64,000 bases of DNA from Polaromonas sp. Its GTDB lineage: Bacteria; Pseudomonadota; Gammaproteobacteria; Burkholderiales; Burkholderiaceae_C. Position numbers and translations under genes: made by a program. A model generated the notes under the pieces. The model had not been told where the DNA came from. It made no database searches and saw only the letters and a program-made list of their open reading frames with translations. Position 1 is the stretch's first letter; each line of letters opens with the position of its first letter. Location: assembly GCA_021737975.1 (NCBI GenBank), contig JAIPCZ010000001.1, forward strand, positions 1-64,000, read 5' to 3'. Of the stretch, positions 29,797 through 39,334 are shown one piece after another.

Positions 29797-30729
29797 ATGA
29801 ATCTGCGACGTTTAAGGTATTTCGTAAAAATTGTCGACATTGGCAGCCTGACCCAATCTGCGGACGTGCTCCACATCGCCCAACCGGCATTGAGTCAGCA
29901 AATCGCCACGCTTGAGGGGGAGTTTCGCCAACAGTTGTTGGTTCGAACCAAACGTGGCGTCACGCCAACGGAGGCGGGCCTGATCCTGTACCGTCATGCC
30001 CAGATCATTCTTCGCCAGCTTGATCAAGCCCAAAGCGATGTCAACAACGCCGGCAAGAGCCTGTCAGGCCAGGTGGCGGTGGGCCTGGCACCCGGCACGG
30101 CCGCCTCGGCCCTGGCCTTGCCACTGCTGAAGACCATACGCGCCCGCCACCCTTCGATCCTGCTTTATCTGAATGAGAATTTTGGAACCACGCTAAGCGA
30201 GCTGGTGATGAATGGGCGCATGGACATGGCGGTGCTCTATGCCGGGAAGAATGTTGTCCATGGACTCTCCTACCAAGCTTTGCTCAAGGAGCAGCTATTT
30301 TTGGTGGCGCCACAGACCTCCCCTGGTCTTCCAGAGCAAATTGACTTGTCTGAGGTGAGCAAGCTTGAACTATTGTTGCCACGACCGTACAACTATCTCA
30401 GAAAATACGTGGACGAGGCCTTCTCTGGCTTGACCAAGAGCGCCAGGGTGGTGGCGGAAATTGAGTCAGTGGCCACCCTCAATGCCGCCGTGGCGGCGGG
30501 TCTGGGCGCCACCATCCTGCCAGAGTCGGCTGCGCGCGCCATGGCCATTTCGATCCAGGCCCAACTGTGCAGGATCGTGTCTCCGGTCATCGAGGTGCCT
30601 TTGGCCTTGTGTGAGTCGGACCACTTGCCGTTGTCCGAGCCCGCACAGGCGGTAAAAGACATTATTCTGGAGCTGGTGGAGGCGCAGAATTTCGACTTTG
30701 GCTATGGCAAGCAGGAAGAGGAAAATTGA
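29797..30729 (+). CDS. LysR-family regulator (Nac-like)
   Basis: MNLRRLRYFVKIVDIGSLTQSADVLHIAQPALSQQIATLE winged-HTH. Confidence 0.9.
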   Translation: MNLRRLRYFVKIVDIGSLTQSADVLHIAQPALSQQIATLEGEFRQQLLVRTKRGVTPTEAGLILYRHAQIILRQLDQAQSDVNNAGKSLSGQVAVGLAPGTAASALALPLLKTIRARHPSILLYLNENFGTTLSELVMNGRMDMAVLYAGKNVVHGLSYQALLKEQLFLVAPQTSPGLPEQIDLSEVSKLELLLPRPYNYLRKYVDEAFSGLTKSARVVAEIESVATLNAAVAAGLGATILPESAARAMAISIQAQLCRIVSPVIEVPLALCESDHLPLSEPAQAVKDIILELVEAQNFDFGYGKQEEEN

Positions 30730-30804
30730 GCTGAAAGTCTCCGGCCCGCAATTTTCTGGCGCGCATGTCGCAGAGCGGCCGCCGGTAGCGCGTCAAGAGT
30801 GGTT

Positions 30805-31578
30805 TCAGTTCAACAGCCGCATTCGGGAGATCGGAACGATCCGCCCGTTTCCTGATTCGACTTCCGCCCGGATCGCCAGCGCGTTCTCGACAGCGCCCGG
30901 CGTGTCACCATGCAGCAAAATGGATTGCACCTTGATGGCAAGTTTTTTCCCGTTGATGCTGGTGATGACGCCATCGTCCAACAGGCGTTTGACCCGCTGC
31001 AACACCTGGCCCTGGTCTTTGATCACCGCGCCGGGTAATTTTCTTGGAACCAGATCGCCATCATCGGTGTAAGCGCGATCGGCCAGGAACGTGGCGGCCA
31101 CCCTCAGGCCAAATTTGTTGGCGGCACGTTCGATTTGCGTGTTTGTGGACACCGAGATGATCATGTCAGGATTGAACTCAGAGACCGTGCGCACCAGCGG
31201 TTCGGCCAGCGCAAAATCTGCTGCGGCCATGTTGCCCAAGGCGCCATGAAAGCTCATGTGCGTGACACGCGCACCAGCAACCGAGGCAATACCGGCCAGC
31301 GCACCCAGTTGATAAAGGACATACCTGGACACATCCGCCGGATCGCATTGCATGGGACGACGCCCAAACCCCAACAGGTCAGGAAATCCGACATGTGCGC
31401 CCAGGTCAACGTCTTGGGCCAAGGCCAAACGAACGGTCTTGTCCATGATCACCGGATCGCCCGCATGAAAACCGCAGGCAACATTGGCCGAAGTGATGAC
31501 TTTCAGCAAGCCCGCGTCGTCGCCCATGGTGTAGTCGCCAAATCCCTCGCCAATATCTGCATTCAGATCAATATCCAT
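30805..31578 (-). CDS. pxpA: 5-oxoprolinase subunit PxpA (LamB/YcsF family)
   Basis: MDIDLNADIGEGFGDYTMGDDAGLLKVITSANVACGFHAGDP, HMSFHGALGN, LHGDTPGAV. Confidence 0.93.
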   Translation of the reverse strand: MDIDLNADIGEGFGDYTMGDDAGLLKVITSANVACGFHAGDPVIMDKTVRLALAQDVDLGAHVGFPDLLGFGRRPMQCDPADVSRYVLYQLGALAGIASVAGARVTHMSFHGALGNMAAADFALAEPLVRTVSEFNPDMIISVSTNTQIERAANKFGLRVAATFLADRAYTDDGDLVPRKLPGAVIKDQGQVLQRVKRLLDDGVITSINGKKLAIKVQSILLHGDTPGAVENALAIRAEVESGNGRIVPISRMRLLN

Positions 31579-31617
31579 AGAGCCGCCTTCCGTTACAAGA
31601 TTTCATCACGCCGGTCA

Positions 31618-32043
31618 TCAGCGCGCAGGACTCAACACCAGAACCGTGGCGCCATAACCCAGCAAATCGCCTGTGCTGGCCACCAGGCTTTTCACCAAGC
31701 CACTCCCGGAGGCAAGGACAGGGACATAGATCAGGCCAATTTTAAGAATGCCGACGACATCCCCGTGCCTGACGTTGCTGCCAGCCGTGACAAATGGCGC
31801 ACGGCGCATTGGATGAGTGGCCAGGAAAATACCTGCGGTCGTGGTTTTGACAGCGGTCTCTGGCGAAGCCTGCTGCGCCGCAGCGCCGGGTGACCCTGCC
31901 CCGGCGATATCTGTTATGTCGACATGGTGAGCGTCTGACACGGTTAACCTGACGTGCTCCCCAGGACGGGACAGTTCAAGACTGCGCATGCTGGAGGTTT
32001 TAAGCCAGGTTGAAAGTTGTTGAAGTTCGTTCAATTCCATCAA
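31618..32043 (-). CDS. BCCP-like biotinyl/lipoyl-fold protein without biotinyl-lysine motif
   Basis: Domain aligns with AccB (PFVTAGSNVRHGDVVGILKIGLIYVPVLASGSGLVKSLVASTGDLLGYGATVLVL), but EAMKM is absent. Confidence 0.7.
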   Translation of the reverse strand: MMELNELQQLSTWLKTSSMRSLELSRPGEHVRLTVSDAHHVDITDIAGAGSPGAAAQQASPETAVKTTTAGIFLATHPMRRAPFVTAGSNVRHGDVVGILKIGLIYVPVLASGSGLVKSLVASTGDLLGYGATVLVLSPAR

Positions 32044-32058
32044 ATTGCTCCGCGGTGT

Positions 32059-33057
32059 TCAAGACTGGGACAGCCGGTAGAGTGCCACGAGCTGGCGCAA
32101 CTTGCCGAGATAATCGCGCACGGCATGCAACGCCAGCCGGGCATCGTCATATGACGCCGGCACGAAACGCAAGCGGGTTCCGGGGAGGGCCTGGGCCAAT
32201 CGCCAGAGATCGGCCTCGATCACCGTGCCAATTTTCGGATAACCACCTGAGGGCTGCGCATCGCGCAGCTGAATGATGGGTTGCCCGTTGTGTGGCACCT
32301 GAATCACGCCCGGCACGATGCCGTGCGAACGCAGCTCCAGGGTCTGTTTTGGCTTCAGCGCGGTACCCGCCAAACGATAACCATAACGATCACTTTGAGC
32401 CGTTATTTTCCAGTCCGTCGTCCAGAAGGCGTTGAGGGAATCCTCCTCATAACAATCATATTCAGCAGCAGGCATGACACGAACAAAGGTCTGTCCGGAT
32501 TGCACCTCATCACCAAGAGGCAGCGCATATGGCGGGGGCTCGACACCCAGTTCCAAGGCGTCCGATTCGGGGCGAGCGCAACCGGGCTCGGTCACTGTGC
32601 CCGCACTGAGTATGTCCCCTTGCCGCAAGGCCCGCCCATGATGCCCACCGAATTCGCCGCGCAGCTGCGTGCTGCGAGAGCCCAAAACCACCGGCACATC
32701 GACGCCACCAGCCAATCCGAGATAGGCACGCGCCCCATGATGTGCTGTCTTCAAGCTCAGTTCCTGGCCCTTTTTGGCATGGTGTACCCAATAGGGTGGA
32801 ATGTCCTTATCGTCAAGTTCAGCGCCTGCATCGGCACCTGTCAACGAGAAACACATGTCCTCAAGAAATCGCACCTTGAACGGAAACATCGGGACTTCGA
32901 TGGCTGCAGCGTCTTCTGAATTTCCCAGCAGAATATTGCCAACGGCAAGCGCAAGCTGATCCATCGCGCCAGCGGTGCCCACACCATAACGCAGGTAGTT
33001 CTTGCGCCCAATATCCTGAACGCTGGCCAATCCGCTGGTAGACAGGATTTCTATCAT
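32059..33057 (-). CDS. pxpC: 5-oxoprolinase subunit PxpC (biotin-dependent carboxyltransferase/AHS2 family)
   Basis: STSGLASVQDIGRKNYLRYGVGTAGAMDQLALAVGN, GVPGVIQVPHNGQPI-like IVPGVIQVPHNGQPIIQLRDAQPSGGYPKIG. Confidence 0.92.
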   Translation of the reverse strand: MIEILSTSGLASVQDIGRKNYLRYGVGTAGAMDQLALAVGNILLGNSEDAAAIEVPMFPFKVRFLEDMCFSLTGADAGAELDDKDIPPYWVHHAKKGQELSLKTAHHGARAYLGLAGGVDVPVVLGSRSTQLRGEFGGHHGRALRQGDILSAGTVTEPGCARPESDALELGVEPPPYALPLGDEVQSGQTFVRVMPAAEYDCYEEDSLNAFWTTDWKITAQSDRYGYRLAGTALKPKQTLELRSHGIVPGVIQVPHNGQPIIQLRDAQPSGGYPKIGTVIEADLWRLAQALPGTRLRFVPASYDDARLALHAVRDYLGKLRQLVALYRLSQS

Positions 33058-33728
33058 TTGATGACCTTTTCTGCGATGAATCGAACCATATCGCCCGGTG
33101 CGAGCAGCGCGGGTGGATGTTGTTGTGGTTCAAAAAACGACATGTCGGTGTGACCAATGGTGTTCCATCCGCTAGGTCCCGCCGAGGCAGACACCCCTGT
33201 TTGTGCACCGCCAATCGATACCGCGCCACCCGGCAAACCAAGCACGGGGACCTTGCGACGCGGTGTGGCAATGATCGGATTCATGCCGCCGAGATAACAG
33301 TATCCCGGGTGGCTGCCCAAGGCAAACACCGTGTAGAGCGGTTCCGTGTGAATCCTCACGATTTCATCAATTGTCAGCCCCGAGTGAGCCATGACATCGG
33401 CCATGTGCGGCCCGAATTCGCCACCATAAATCACGGGCAGTTCGACAATTCGCCCGTCAAGCAACAGTTCCTGGCCACTGTTCCAGGCTGCAATCAGGTC
33501 GCCCGTGATGGTTGCCAGTTCCACCGGCGGCTCCAAAAAAACAAGCATGAGATTGCTCATGCCAGGAACGGCTTCCCTGACCCAGGGCCAGGTCTCGGCC
33601 TGTCGTGCCAACGACCAAATCTTTCTCTGAACGGCCAGATCCATGTCGCCGGGTGCCTCGAAAAGCACACCTGTGGTGCCGAGAGGGCTTATTTTTGGTC
33701 GTGCGACAGAGTGGACTAGAGGTGCCAT
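33054..33728 (-). CDS. pxpB: 5-oxoprolinase subunit PxpB (AHS1 family)
   Basis: LPVIYGGEFGPHMADV, HTEPLYTVFALGSHPGYCYLGGMN, RRKVPVLGLPGGAVSIGGAQTGVSASAGPSGWNTIG; 4 nt overlap with pxpC. Confidence 0.92.
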   Translation of the reverse strand: MAPLVHSVARPKISPLGTTGVLFEAPGDMDLAVQRKIWSLARQAETWPWVREAVPGMSNLMLVFLEPPVELATITGDLIAAWNSGQELLLDGRIVELPVIYGGEFGPHMADVMAHSGLTIDEIVRIHTEPLYTVFALGSHPGYCYLGGMNPIIATPRRKVPVLGLPGGAVSIGGAQTGVSASAGPSGWNTIGHTDMSFFEPQQHPPALLAPGDMVRFIAEKVIK

Positions 33729-33787
33729 GGCGTATTGCGGTTAAGTGATCTCAGGGCATCCGCCTGCTTTGTTCAGGCAAACGATTT

Positions 33788-35143
33788 TCATGCGCATTGC
33801 TTCTGGATCAACAACTGTTCAAGATGGTGAATATTCGGACTGCCCCGGCAAAACGCCGGATCAGTCAAGACATCGTGGAGAAGAGGCATATTTGTCTGAA
33901 TGCCCCGGACATTGAATTGCTCCAGTGCCAATCGCATTCGAATCAGGGCTTCATTGCGGTCGCGCCCATGCACGATCAGTTTGGCAATCAAAGAATCGTA
34001 ATGCCTGGATATCACGCAACCTGCGGACACATGGGAATCAAGTCGAACACCGTACCCGCCGGGCGGGTCCCAAGCCGTGATTTTCCCCGGGCAAGGAATG
34101 CAGGTGTAGGGTTCTTCGGCATTGATACGACATTCAATGGAATGTCCATGGATTGAAATATCGGATTGCTGCAACCGGAGCACTTCGCCGGCGGCCACGC
34201 GGATTTGCTCCTGAACGATGTCAATGCCAAAGACCATTTCAGTGACTGGATGTTCAACTTGCAGGCGCGTGTTCATTTCTATGAAAAAAAATGCGCCCTC
34301 CTCGTACAAAAACTCGAAGGTTCCCACGCCCTGATAACCGATCAATTTGCAGGCTTCCACGCAGCGCTGGCCCACCTGGTTGACCAGTTCCGGCGAAATA
34401 CCTGGCGCAGGTGCTTCCTCGACCACTTTTTGATGACGCCGTTGCATTGAGCAGTCACGGGTGCCCAGCCAGAGCGCATGGCCATGGCTGTCGCACAAGA
34501 CCTGGATCTCAACGTGACGCGGACGCTCGAGGAACTTCTCGATATACAGCTCAGGGTTGCCAAAAGCCCGTCGCGCCTCCTCGCGTGTGATGGCGATGCT
34601 GTCCAGCAAATCTTCTTCCTTGCGGACGACACGCATGCCGCGTCCGCCCCCCCCGCCAGAGGCCTTGACGATCACGGGATAACCGATGTCTCGTCCGATC
34701 TGGAGTATTTGGGCGCTGTCTTCGGGCAGTGCGTCGTCCGGCCCGGGAACACAGGGCACTCCGGCCTGGCGCATGGCACGTTTGGCTGACACCTTGTCGC
34801 CCATCGTCCGCATCGCCGCTGGCCTGGGGCCGATGAAACTCAGTCCACTGGCTTCGACGCGCTCGGCAAATTCGGCGTTTTCTGACAGAAACCCATAACC
34901 CGGGTGAATGGCTTGGGCGCCGGTAATTTCGGCAGCCAGCAAAATCGCCGCCTGATTCAAGTAACTGCGCCCCGGCGCTGCGGGGCCGATGCAAATGGCC
35001 TGACCGGCAAGTTGCACATGTTTGGCGTCACGGTCCGCCTCGGAGTAGACGGCAACCGTTTGAATACACAATTCGTGGCAGGCGCGTTGAATGCGGACTG
35101 CAATCTCACCGCGATTGGCGATCAATACCTTGTCAAACATCAC
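33788..35143 (-). CDS. accC: Biotin carboxylase (AccC family)
   Basis: [83 protein letters not shown]. Confidence 0.95.
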   Translation of the reverse strand: MMFDKVLIANRGEIAVRIQRACHELCIQTVAVYSEADRDAKHVQLAGQAICIGPAAPGRSYLNQAAILLAAEITGAQAIHPGYGFLSENAEFAERVEASGLSFIGPRPAAMRTMGDKVSAKRAMRQAGVPCVPGPDDALPEDSAQILQIGRDIGYPVIVKASGGGGGRGMRVVRKEEDLLDSIAITREEARRAFGNPELYIEKFLERPRHVEIQVLCDSHGHALWLGTRDCSMQRRHQKVVEEAPAPGISPELVNQVGQRCVEACKLIGYQGVGTFEFLYEEGAFFFIEMNTRLQVEHPVTEMVFGIDIVQEQIRVAAGEVLRLQQSDISIHGHSIECRINAEEPYTCIPCPGKITAWDPPGGYGVRLDSHVSAGCVISRHYDSLIAKLIVHGRDRNEALIRMRLALEQFNVRGIQTNMPLLHDVLTDPAFCRGSPNIHHLEQLLIQKQCA

Positions 35144-35158
35144 ATCGGCCTCTCGTTG

Positions 35159-35644
35159 TCAAGCTTGCCCGGATGGCGCATCCTGTTTACCCAACATGAA
35201 AAGCGCCTGTCCGGCGTCCACTTCCTGGCCATCCTCGGCCAGAATCGCGACGATCCTGCCGTCGCGATCCGCTTCGATGCTTGTAAATATCTTCATGGCT
35301 TCAAGCAGGCCCAGCTTTTGACCCTTTTGAACGGCATCGCCCATTTGCACGAAGGGCGCGTCGTTCGGTGCGGGCGCTCGACTGAACATTCCGAACATGG
35401 TCGCCTTCACAACATGCACGCTTGAGTCAGCCTGACGCGGACCGGGCAGAGGCGCCGGACTTTTTGAGGGTACCTCCGGGGCATCGGCAGCCGTTTCGAT
35501 TGCCACGGGCGCCGGGCGTTCTTGAGCCCCTGGATGTTGATCACGCGACAGGCGCAATCGGCATCCGTTTTCCTCCAGTTCCAGCTCTGCCAAATCTGAA
35601 GCCGAGGCCAAGTCGATCAGCGACTTAATCTTCTGAAGATCCAT
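35159..35644 (-). CDS. accB: Biotin carboxyl carrier protein (AccB family)
   Basis: C-terminal domain with LGLLEAMKIFTSIEADRDGRIVAILAEDGQEVDAGQALF. Confidence 0.92.
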   Translation of the reverse strand: MDLQKIKSLIDLASASDLAELELEENGCRLRLSRDQHPGAQERPAPVAIETAADAPEVPSKSPAPLPGPRQADSSVHVVKATMFGMFSRAPAPNDAPFVQMGDAVQKGQKLGLLEAMKIFTSIEADRDGRIVAILAEDGQEVDAGQALFMLGKQDAPSGQA

Positions 35645-35879
35645 TCTTGTCTGCCCTGTTAAACGTATTCGCACTGCAGCCATGCCACAGCGCTCACCCA
35701 AGTCGAAAACATTTGCCGTTCCTTTTTGCGCATTCTTGTGAGCGCCACGTCGAAACCCTTTGCATGGGGCGTAAAGCTAACACAGACTACCCCGCAACAG
35801 GCCACATGAAATTTGAATGGTGTCAATCAAAGTTCCAATGGTTGGGGCTGGCGGCGCAGACCGGAATTTTGTATGAATC

Positions 35880-35896
35880 GAGTCATAAGTTGACTC
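35880..35896. promoter_or_regulatory. Inverted repeat in the divergent accB/SDR intergenic region
   Basis: GAGTCA-TAAGT-TGACTC, perfect 6 bp arms. Confidence 0.5.
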
Positions 35897-36050
35897 TATC
35901 CCTTCACACGTAATTCGTCTTGTTCGGCGGCGTCTTATGCTCATAAGATCGGGCAGGAAACTGAAACCCGCGATATTCCGTGAACGCCACCGGCGGTGTG
36001 ATCAGCCCGGCCATCGAGGTCGCCACAAGCCAACACAACAAGGTGATGCC

Positions 36051-36803
36051 ATGCCCTTTTCTGACTACAAGACTGCCCTTGTCACCGGAGCGTCCTCCGG
36101 CATAGGTGCCGCGATCGTGGAGCGCTTTTGCCTGGCAGGGCTTGAAGTGCATGCCCTGGCGCGCAGTGCAGGGCCCTTGCATGATCTAGCCAAACGTACC
36201 GGCTGTATCCCGCATGTCATGGATGTCTGCGACCTGCCGGCCGTGACCCGACTCACGCAGGAGGTGGAGTTTCACATCCTGGTCAACTGTGCGGGGATAA
36301 ACTTTCCGGGATCGCTTGTGGATGCACGGCCCGAAGAGGTTGACGCTGAAATCGGCGTCAACTTGCAGGCCGCCCTGCACTTGGTGCGCTTGACCATGCC
36401 CGGCATGCTGGCGCGCGACAGCGGTCACATCATCAATATCACATCGATTGCCGCCATCTACAACTTCGTTGGCAGCAATGCGCTTTATCACACCACAAAA
36501 GCCGCCATGCATATGCTGTCACGCCAGCTGCGCAACGATGCGATTGGCAAGCGTGTTCGGGTCACAGAAATTTGCCCCGGGCGGGTGGCAACAGATATTT
36601 TTGCCCATGTCAATGGCACCGACCCGGCAGTTGCCCGCGCGCAGTTCATTGACGGCTTTGAGTTGCCGCAGGCAACGGATATCGCTGATGCCGCCGCCTA
36701 TGCCGTCAGTGCCCCGATTGCTGTGAACATTTCACATCTGGAAATCATGCCCACGCTGCAAGTCCCTGGCGGACTGACGACGATCAAACCAGAACCCCGG
36801 TAA
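36051..36803 (+). CDS. SDR-family oxidoreductase
   Basis: ALVTGASSGIGAAIVERF, NCAGI, NITSIAAIYNFVGSNALYHTTKAAMHML. Confidence 0.9.
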   Translation: MPFSDYKTALVTGASSGIGAAIVERFCLAGLEVHALARSAGPLHDLAKRTGCIPHVMDVCDLPAVTRLTQEVEFHILVNCAGINFPGSLVDARPEEVDAEIGVNLQAALHLVRLTMPGMLARDSGHIINITSIAAIYNFVGSNALYHTTKAAMHMLSRQLRNDAIGKRVRVTEICPGRVATDIFAHVNGTDPAVARAQFIDGFELPQATDIADAAAYAVSAPIAVNISHLEIMPTLQVPGGLTTIKPEPR

Positions 36804-36855
36804 CCAACACGTTTCAGTTCGTTCACTTTCAGTCATCCATCAATAAGGATCCACC

Positions 36856-37521
36856 ATGTCGACCGGCGCACGCAAGAACCCATCAGCTCAACAAGCCATA
36901 CCAGCGGTCATCGATGAGCTTCGCACCCTCCAGGTTGCCTTGATCAGCGACCAATTCCATCGCCTGGTGGGTACGGGAGAGTTGAAAAAGTACGATTGCA
37001 GCACCGGCGTGATGGCGGGAACGGCGGTCACGGTGCGTGTTCGCCGTGGTGACAACCTCGCCATCTTGCGCGCGTTTCAGTATTGCCGCCCGGGCGATGT
37101 GATGGTCATCGATGGTGGCGGTGATACCAGCCAGGCCTTGCTCGGCGGCATCATGTCGCTGCATGCCCGCACCATGGGCCTGGCGGGCGTGGTCGTGGAT
37201 GGCGCCATCCGGGACGTTGCCGAGGTCAGCAAGCGGGATTTTCCGGTGTTTGCGCGCGGGCATATCCATCGCGGACCCTACAAGGACGGTCCTGGCGAAA
37301 TCAATGTCCCCGTCTCGATTGGCGGGATGACGGTCATGCCGGGTGACATCATCATGGGCGACGATGATGGGTTGCTGGCGTTCTCACCGGATGAGGCCGA
37401 GGAAGTGATCGCCAAAGCCAGAATCCAACAGCAAAAGGAGGAAGCCACCATCCAGATGATTCTTGAAAACCGCTGGGATCTTTCGTTTGTTGACGCGCTT
37501 GAGGCGCGTTGCAACAACTGA
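36856..37521 (+). CDS. RraA-family protein (4-hydroxy-4-methyl-2-oxoglutarate aldolase-like)
   Basis: GDVMVIDGGGDTSQALLGGIMSLHARTMGLAGVVVDGAIRDV, PGDIIMGDDDGLLAF. Confidence 0.88.
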   Translation: MSTGARKNPSAQQAIPAVIDELRTLQVALISDQFHRLVGTGELKKYDCSTGVMAGTAVTVRVRRGDNLAILRAFQYCRPGDVMVIDGGGDTSQALLGGIMSLHARTMGLAGVVVDGAIRDVAEVSKRDFPVFARGHIHRGPYKDGPGEINVPVSIGGMTVMPGDIIMGDDDGLLAFSPDEAEEVIAKARIQQQKEEATIQMILENRWDLSFVDALEARCNN

Positions 37522-37731
37522 TGCGATGCAGCGGCGCATAGGCATTGCATATTCTTATACAGCCAGACGAAAAGCGTCTTTTCCACGATGACCCGTTGCG
37601 AATAGCATTTAGATCAGGAGTCATTTTGTTCTACTTGTTTGCCGCTCAAAAGCAATGTTTTTCGTAGGTTTGCAAGCAGGCCGCCGATTTGACTTTTTGT
37701 TCAGCCCCTAACCATTCATGAGGAGTATTTG

Positions 37732-38739
37732 ATGAAATCGACCCGACGTGTGATCATGACGGCCATCCTTGCCGGTGCCGCTGCGGCAAGCTGGAATTTG
37801 CCAGCAGTTGCTGCACCCATTCAACTGAATCTGGCGGACGTATTGCCTGAAACCAACTTCATGGTTCAAAACGCCAAGCGTTTTGCCGATGAAGTGGCCA
37901 AACAAACCAACGGGGATGTGGTGATCAACATTCGCCCGGGCGGCGCTCTTGGATTCAAGGGGCCTGAACAGCTGCGCGCGGTGCGTGATGGCATGGTTCC
38001 CATGGCAGATATCCTGCTGAGTCAGCAAATTGGCGACGACTCCTTTTTTGGCATTGAGGGCGTTCCCTTCCTGGTGAACTCGCCGACTGACCTCAGGGCA
38101 TTGCACAAGTTCGTCCGACCGGAATTCGACAAATTGGTCGCCAGCAAGTACAACCAGAAAATTTTGTACATGGTGCCCTCACCCGGACAGTACCTGTTCC
38201 TGAAAACCAAGACGGACAAGATCGATGGCTTGAAAAACATCAAGATTCGGGGCGCGGACAAGATGACCGTTGATATCGTGAGCTCCATCGGCATGTCTGG
38301 TGTTCTGATCCCGTTTGGCGAACTGATTCCCGCACTGGCATCCGGCCGTGTGGACGGTGTCGCAACCTCGGCCACCACGGGTGTTGATGCCAAATTCTGG
38401 GAATTCATGAAGTATGTTTATTCAACCAACCACACCTGGTCGACCAACATGGTCAATATCAACCTGGACTCATGGAAAAAAATCCCGCCCCAGCACCAGA
38501 AGACCATCGAGGCAATTGCCGCAAAACTAGAACCCGAGTTCTGGGAAGTGTCCCGCAATGCCGATGGTGAAAGCCTGAAAAAGTTGACTGCGAACGGAAT
38601 GGAAGTGGTGAACGTCACGCCGGACATGTTCAAGGACATGCGCAAAATGGCGGCGCCATTGCTCGATGACTATCTGAAGCGCGCGCCAGATGCTGCGCCT
38701 CACATCAAGAACTACCTGTCGGCCACAGGGAGAAACTGA
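37732..38739 (+). CDS. TRAP transporter substrate-binding protein DctP
   Basis: Signal peptide, LNLADVLPETNFMVQNAKRFADEVAKQTNGDV, LASGRVDGVATSATTG. Confidence 0.9.
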   Translation: MKSTRRVIMTAILAGAAAASWNLPAVAAPIQLNLADVLPETNFMVQNAKRFADEVAKQTNGDVVINIRPGGALGFKGPEQLRAVRDGMVPMADILLSQQIGDDSFFGIEGVPFLVNSPTDLRALHKFVRPEFDKLVASKYNQKILYMVPSPGQYLFLKTKTDKIDGLKNIKIRGADKMTVDIVSSIGMSGVLIPFGELIPALASGRVDGVATSATTGVDAKFWEFMKYVYSTNHTWSTNMVNINLDSWKKIPPQHQKTIEAIAAKLEPEFWEVSRNADGESLKKLTANGMEVVNVTPDMFKDMRKMAAPLLDDYLKRAPDAAPHIKNYLSATGRN

Positions 38740-38741
38740 AA

Positions 38742-39323
38742 ATGAAACAGGTGCTCAGCGGTCCCGACCACCGGTCTGACGCGATTGAGATCATCCAGAG
38801 GGGAATTGATCGACTGTCGCTGATTTCAGCTTATCTGGCTGCCGGGTGTCTGGGCCTGCTGACCCTGTTGACACTGTGCCAGGTTGCACTCGGCGTGCTC
38901 TCTAAAATCAGTGATGTTTTCCCAAGTGCTATCGCCGTGGGCTGGGAATACAGCGCTTATTTGATGGGTACCGCCTTCATGCTCGGCGGGGCTCTGACCA
39001 TGCGCGCTGGCATGCAGATTCGCGTCGAAATTGTGATGCGAATGGTGGGCAGCCGCGTTCAGCGCCTGATGGAGATTGTGGCCTCCGCGATTGGTGCGGG
39101 ATTTGTCTCCTTTCTCGCCCTCAGCCTGGCGCTGTTTGCACTGGACTCATATCGTTCGGGTCAGGTGTCGGGTGCCAGTTTCACACCGCTGTGGATTCCG
39201 CAGGCTACTTTAGCCCTTGGGACCACGGTCTATGCCTTGCAAAGCATCATGCGGTTTCTTGCCGCCGTGCTGCGCATGCCACTGATCAATGAGTCATTCA
39301 AAGTGGCTTCAGCGTCGGAATGA
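38742..39323 (+). CDS. TRAP transporter small permease DctQ
   Basis: Hydrophobic, WEYSAYLMGTAFMLGGALTMRAGMQIRVE; between dctP and dctM. Confidence 0.88.
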   Translation: MKQVLSGPDHRSDAIEIIQRGIDRLSLISAYLAAGCLGLLTLLTLCQVALGVLSKISDVFPSAIAVGWEYSAYLMGTAFMLGGALTMRAGMQIRVEIVMRMVGSRVQRLMEIVASAIGAGFVSFLALSLALFALDSYRSGQVSGASFTPLWIPQATLALGTTVYALQSIMRFLAAVLRMPLINESFKVASASE

Positions 39324-39334
39324 GGGCCTGCTAA

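Noticed and set aside
37493-37510. ACGCGC-TTGAG-GCGCGT hairpin at the end of the RraA-like gene
   Set aside because: Lies within coding sequence and has no T tract, so not supported as a terminator.
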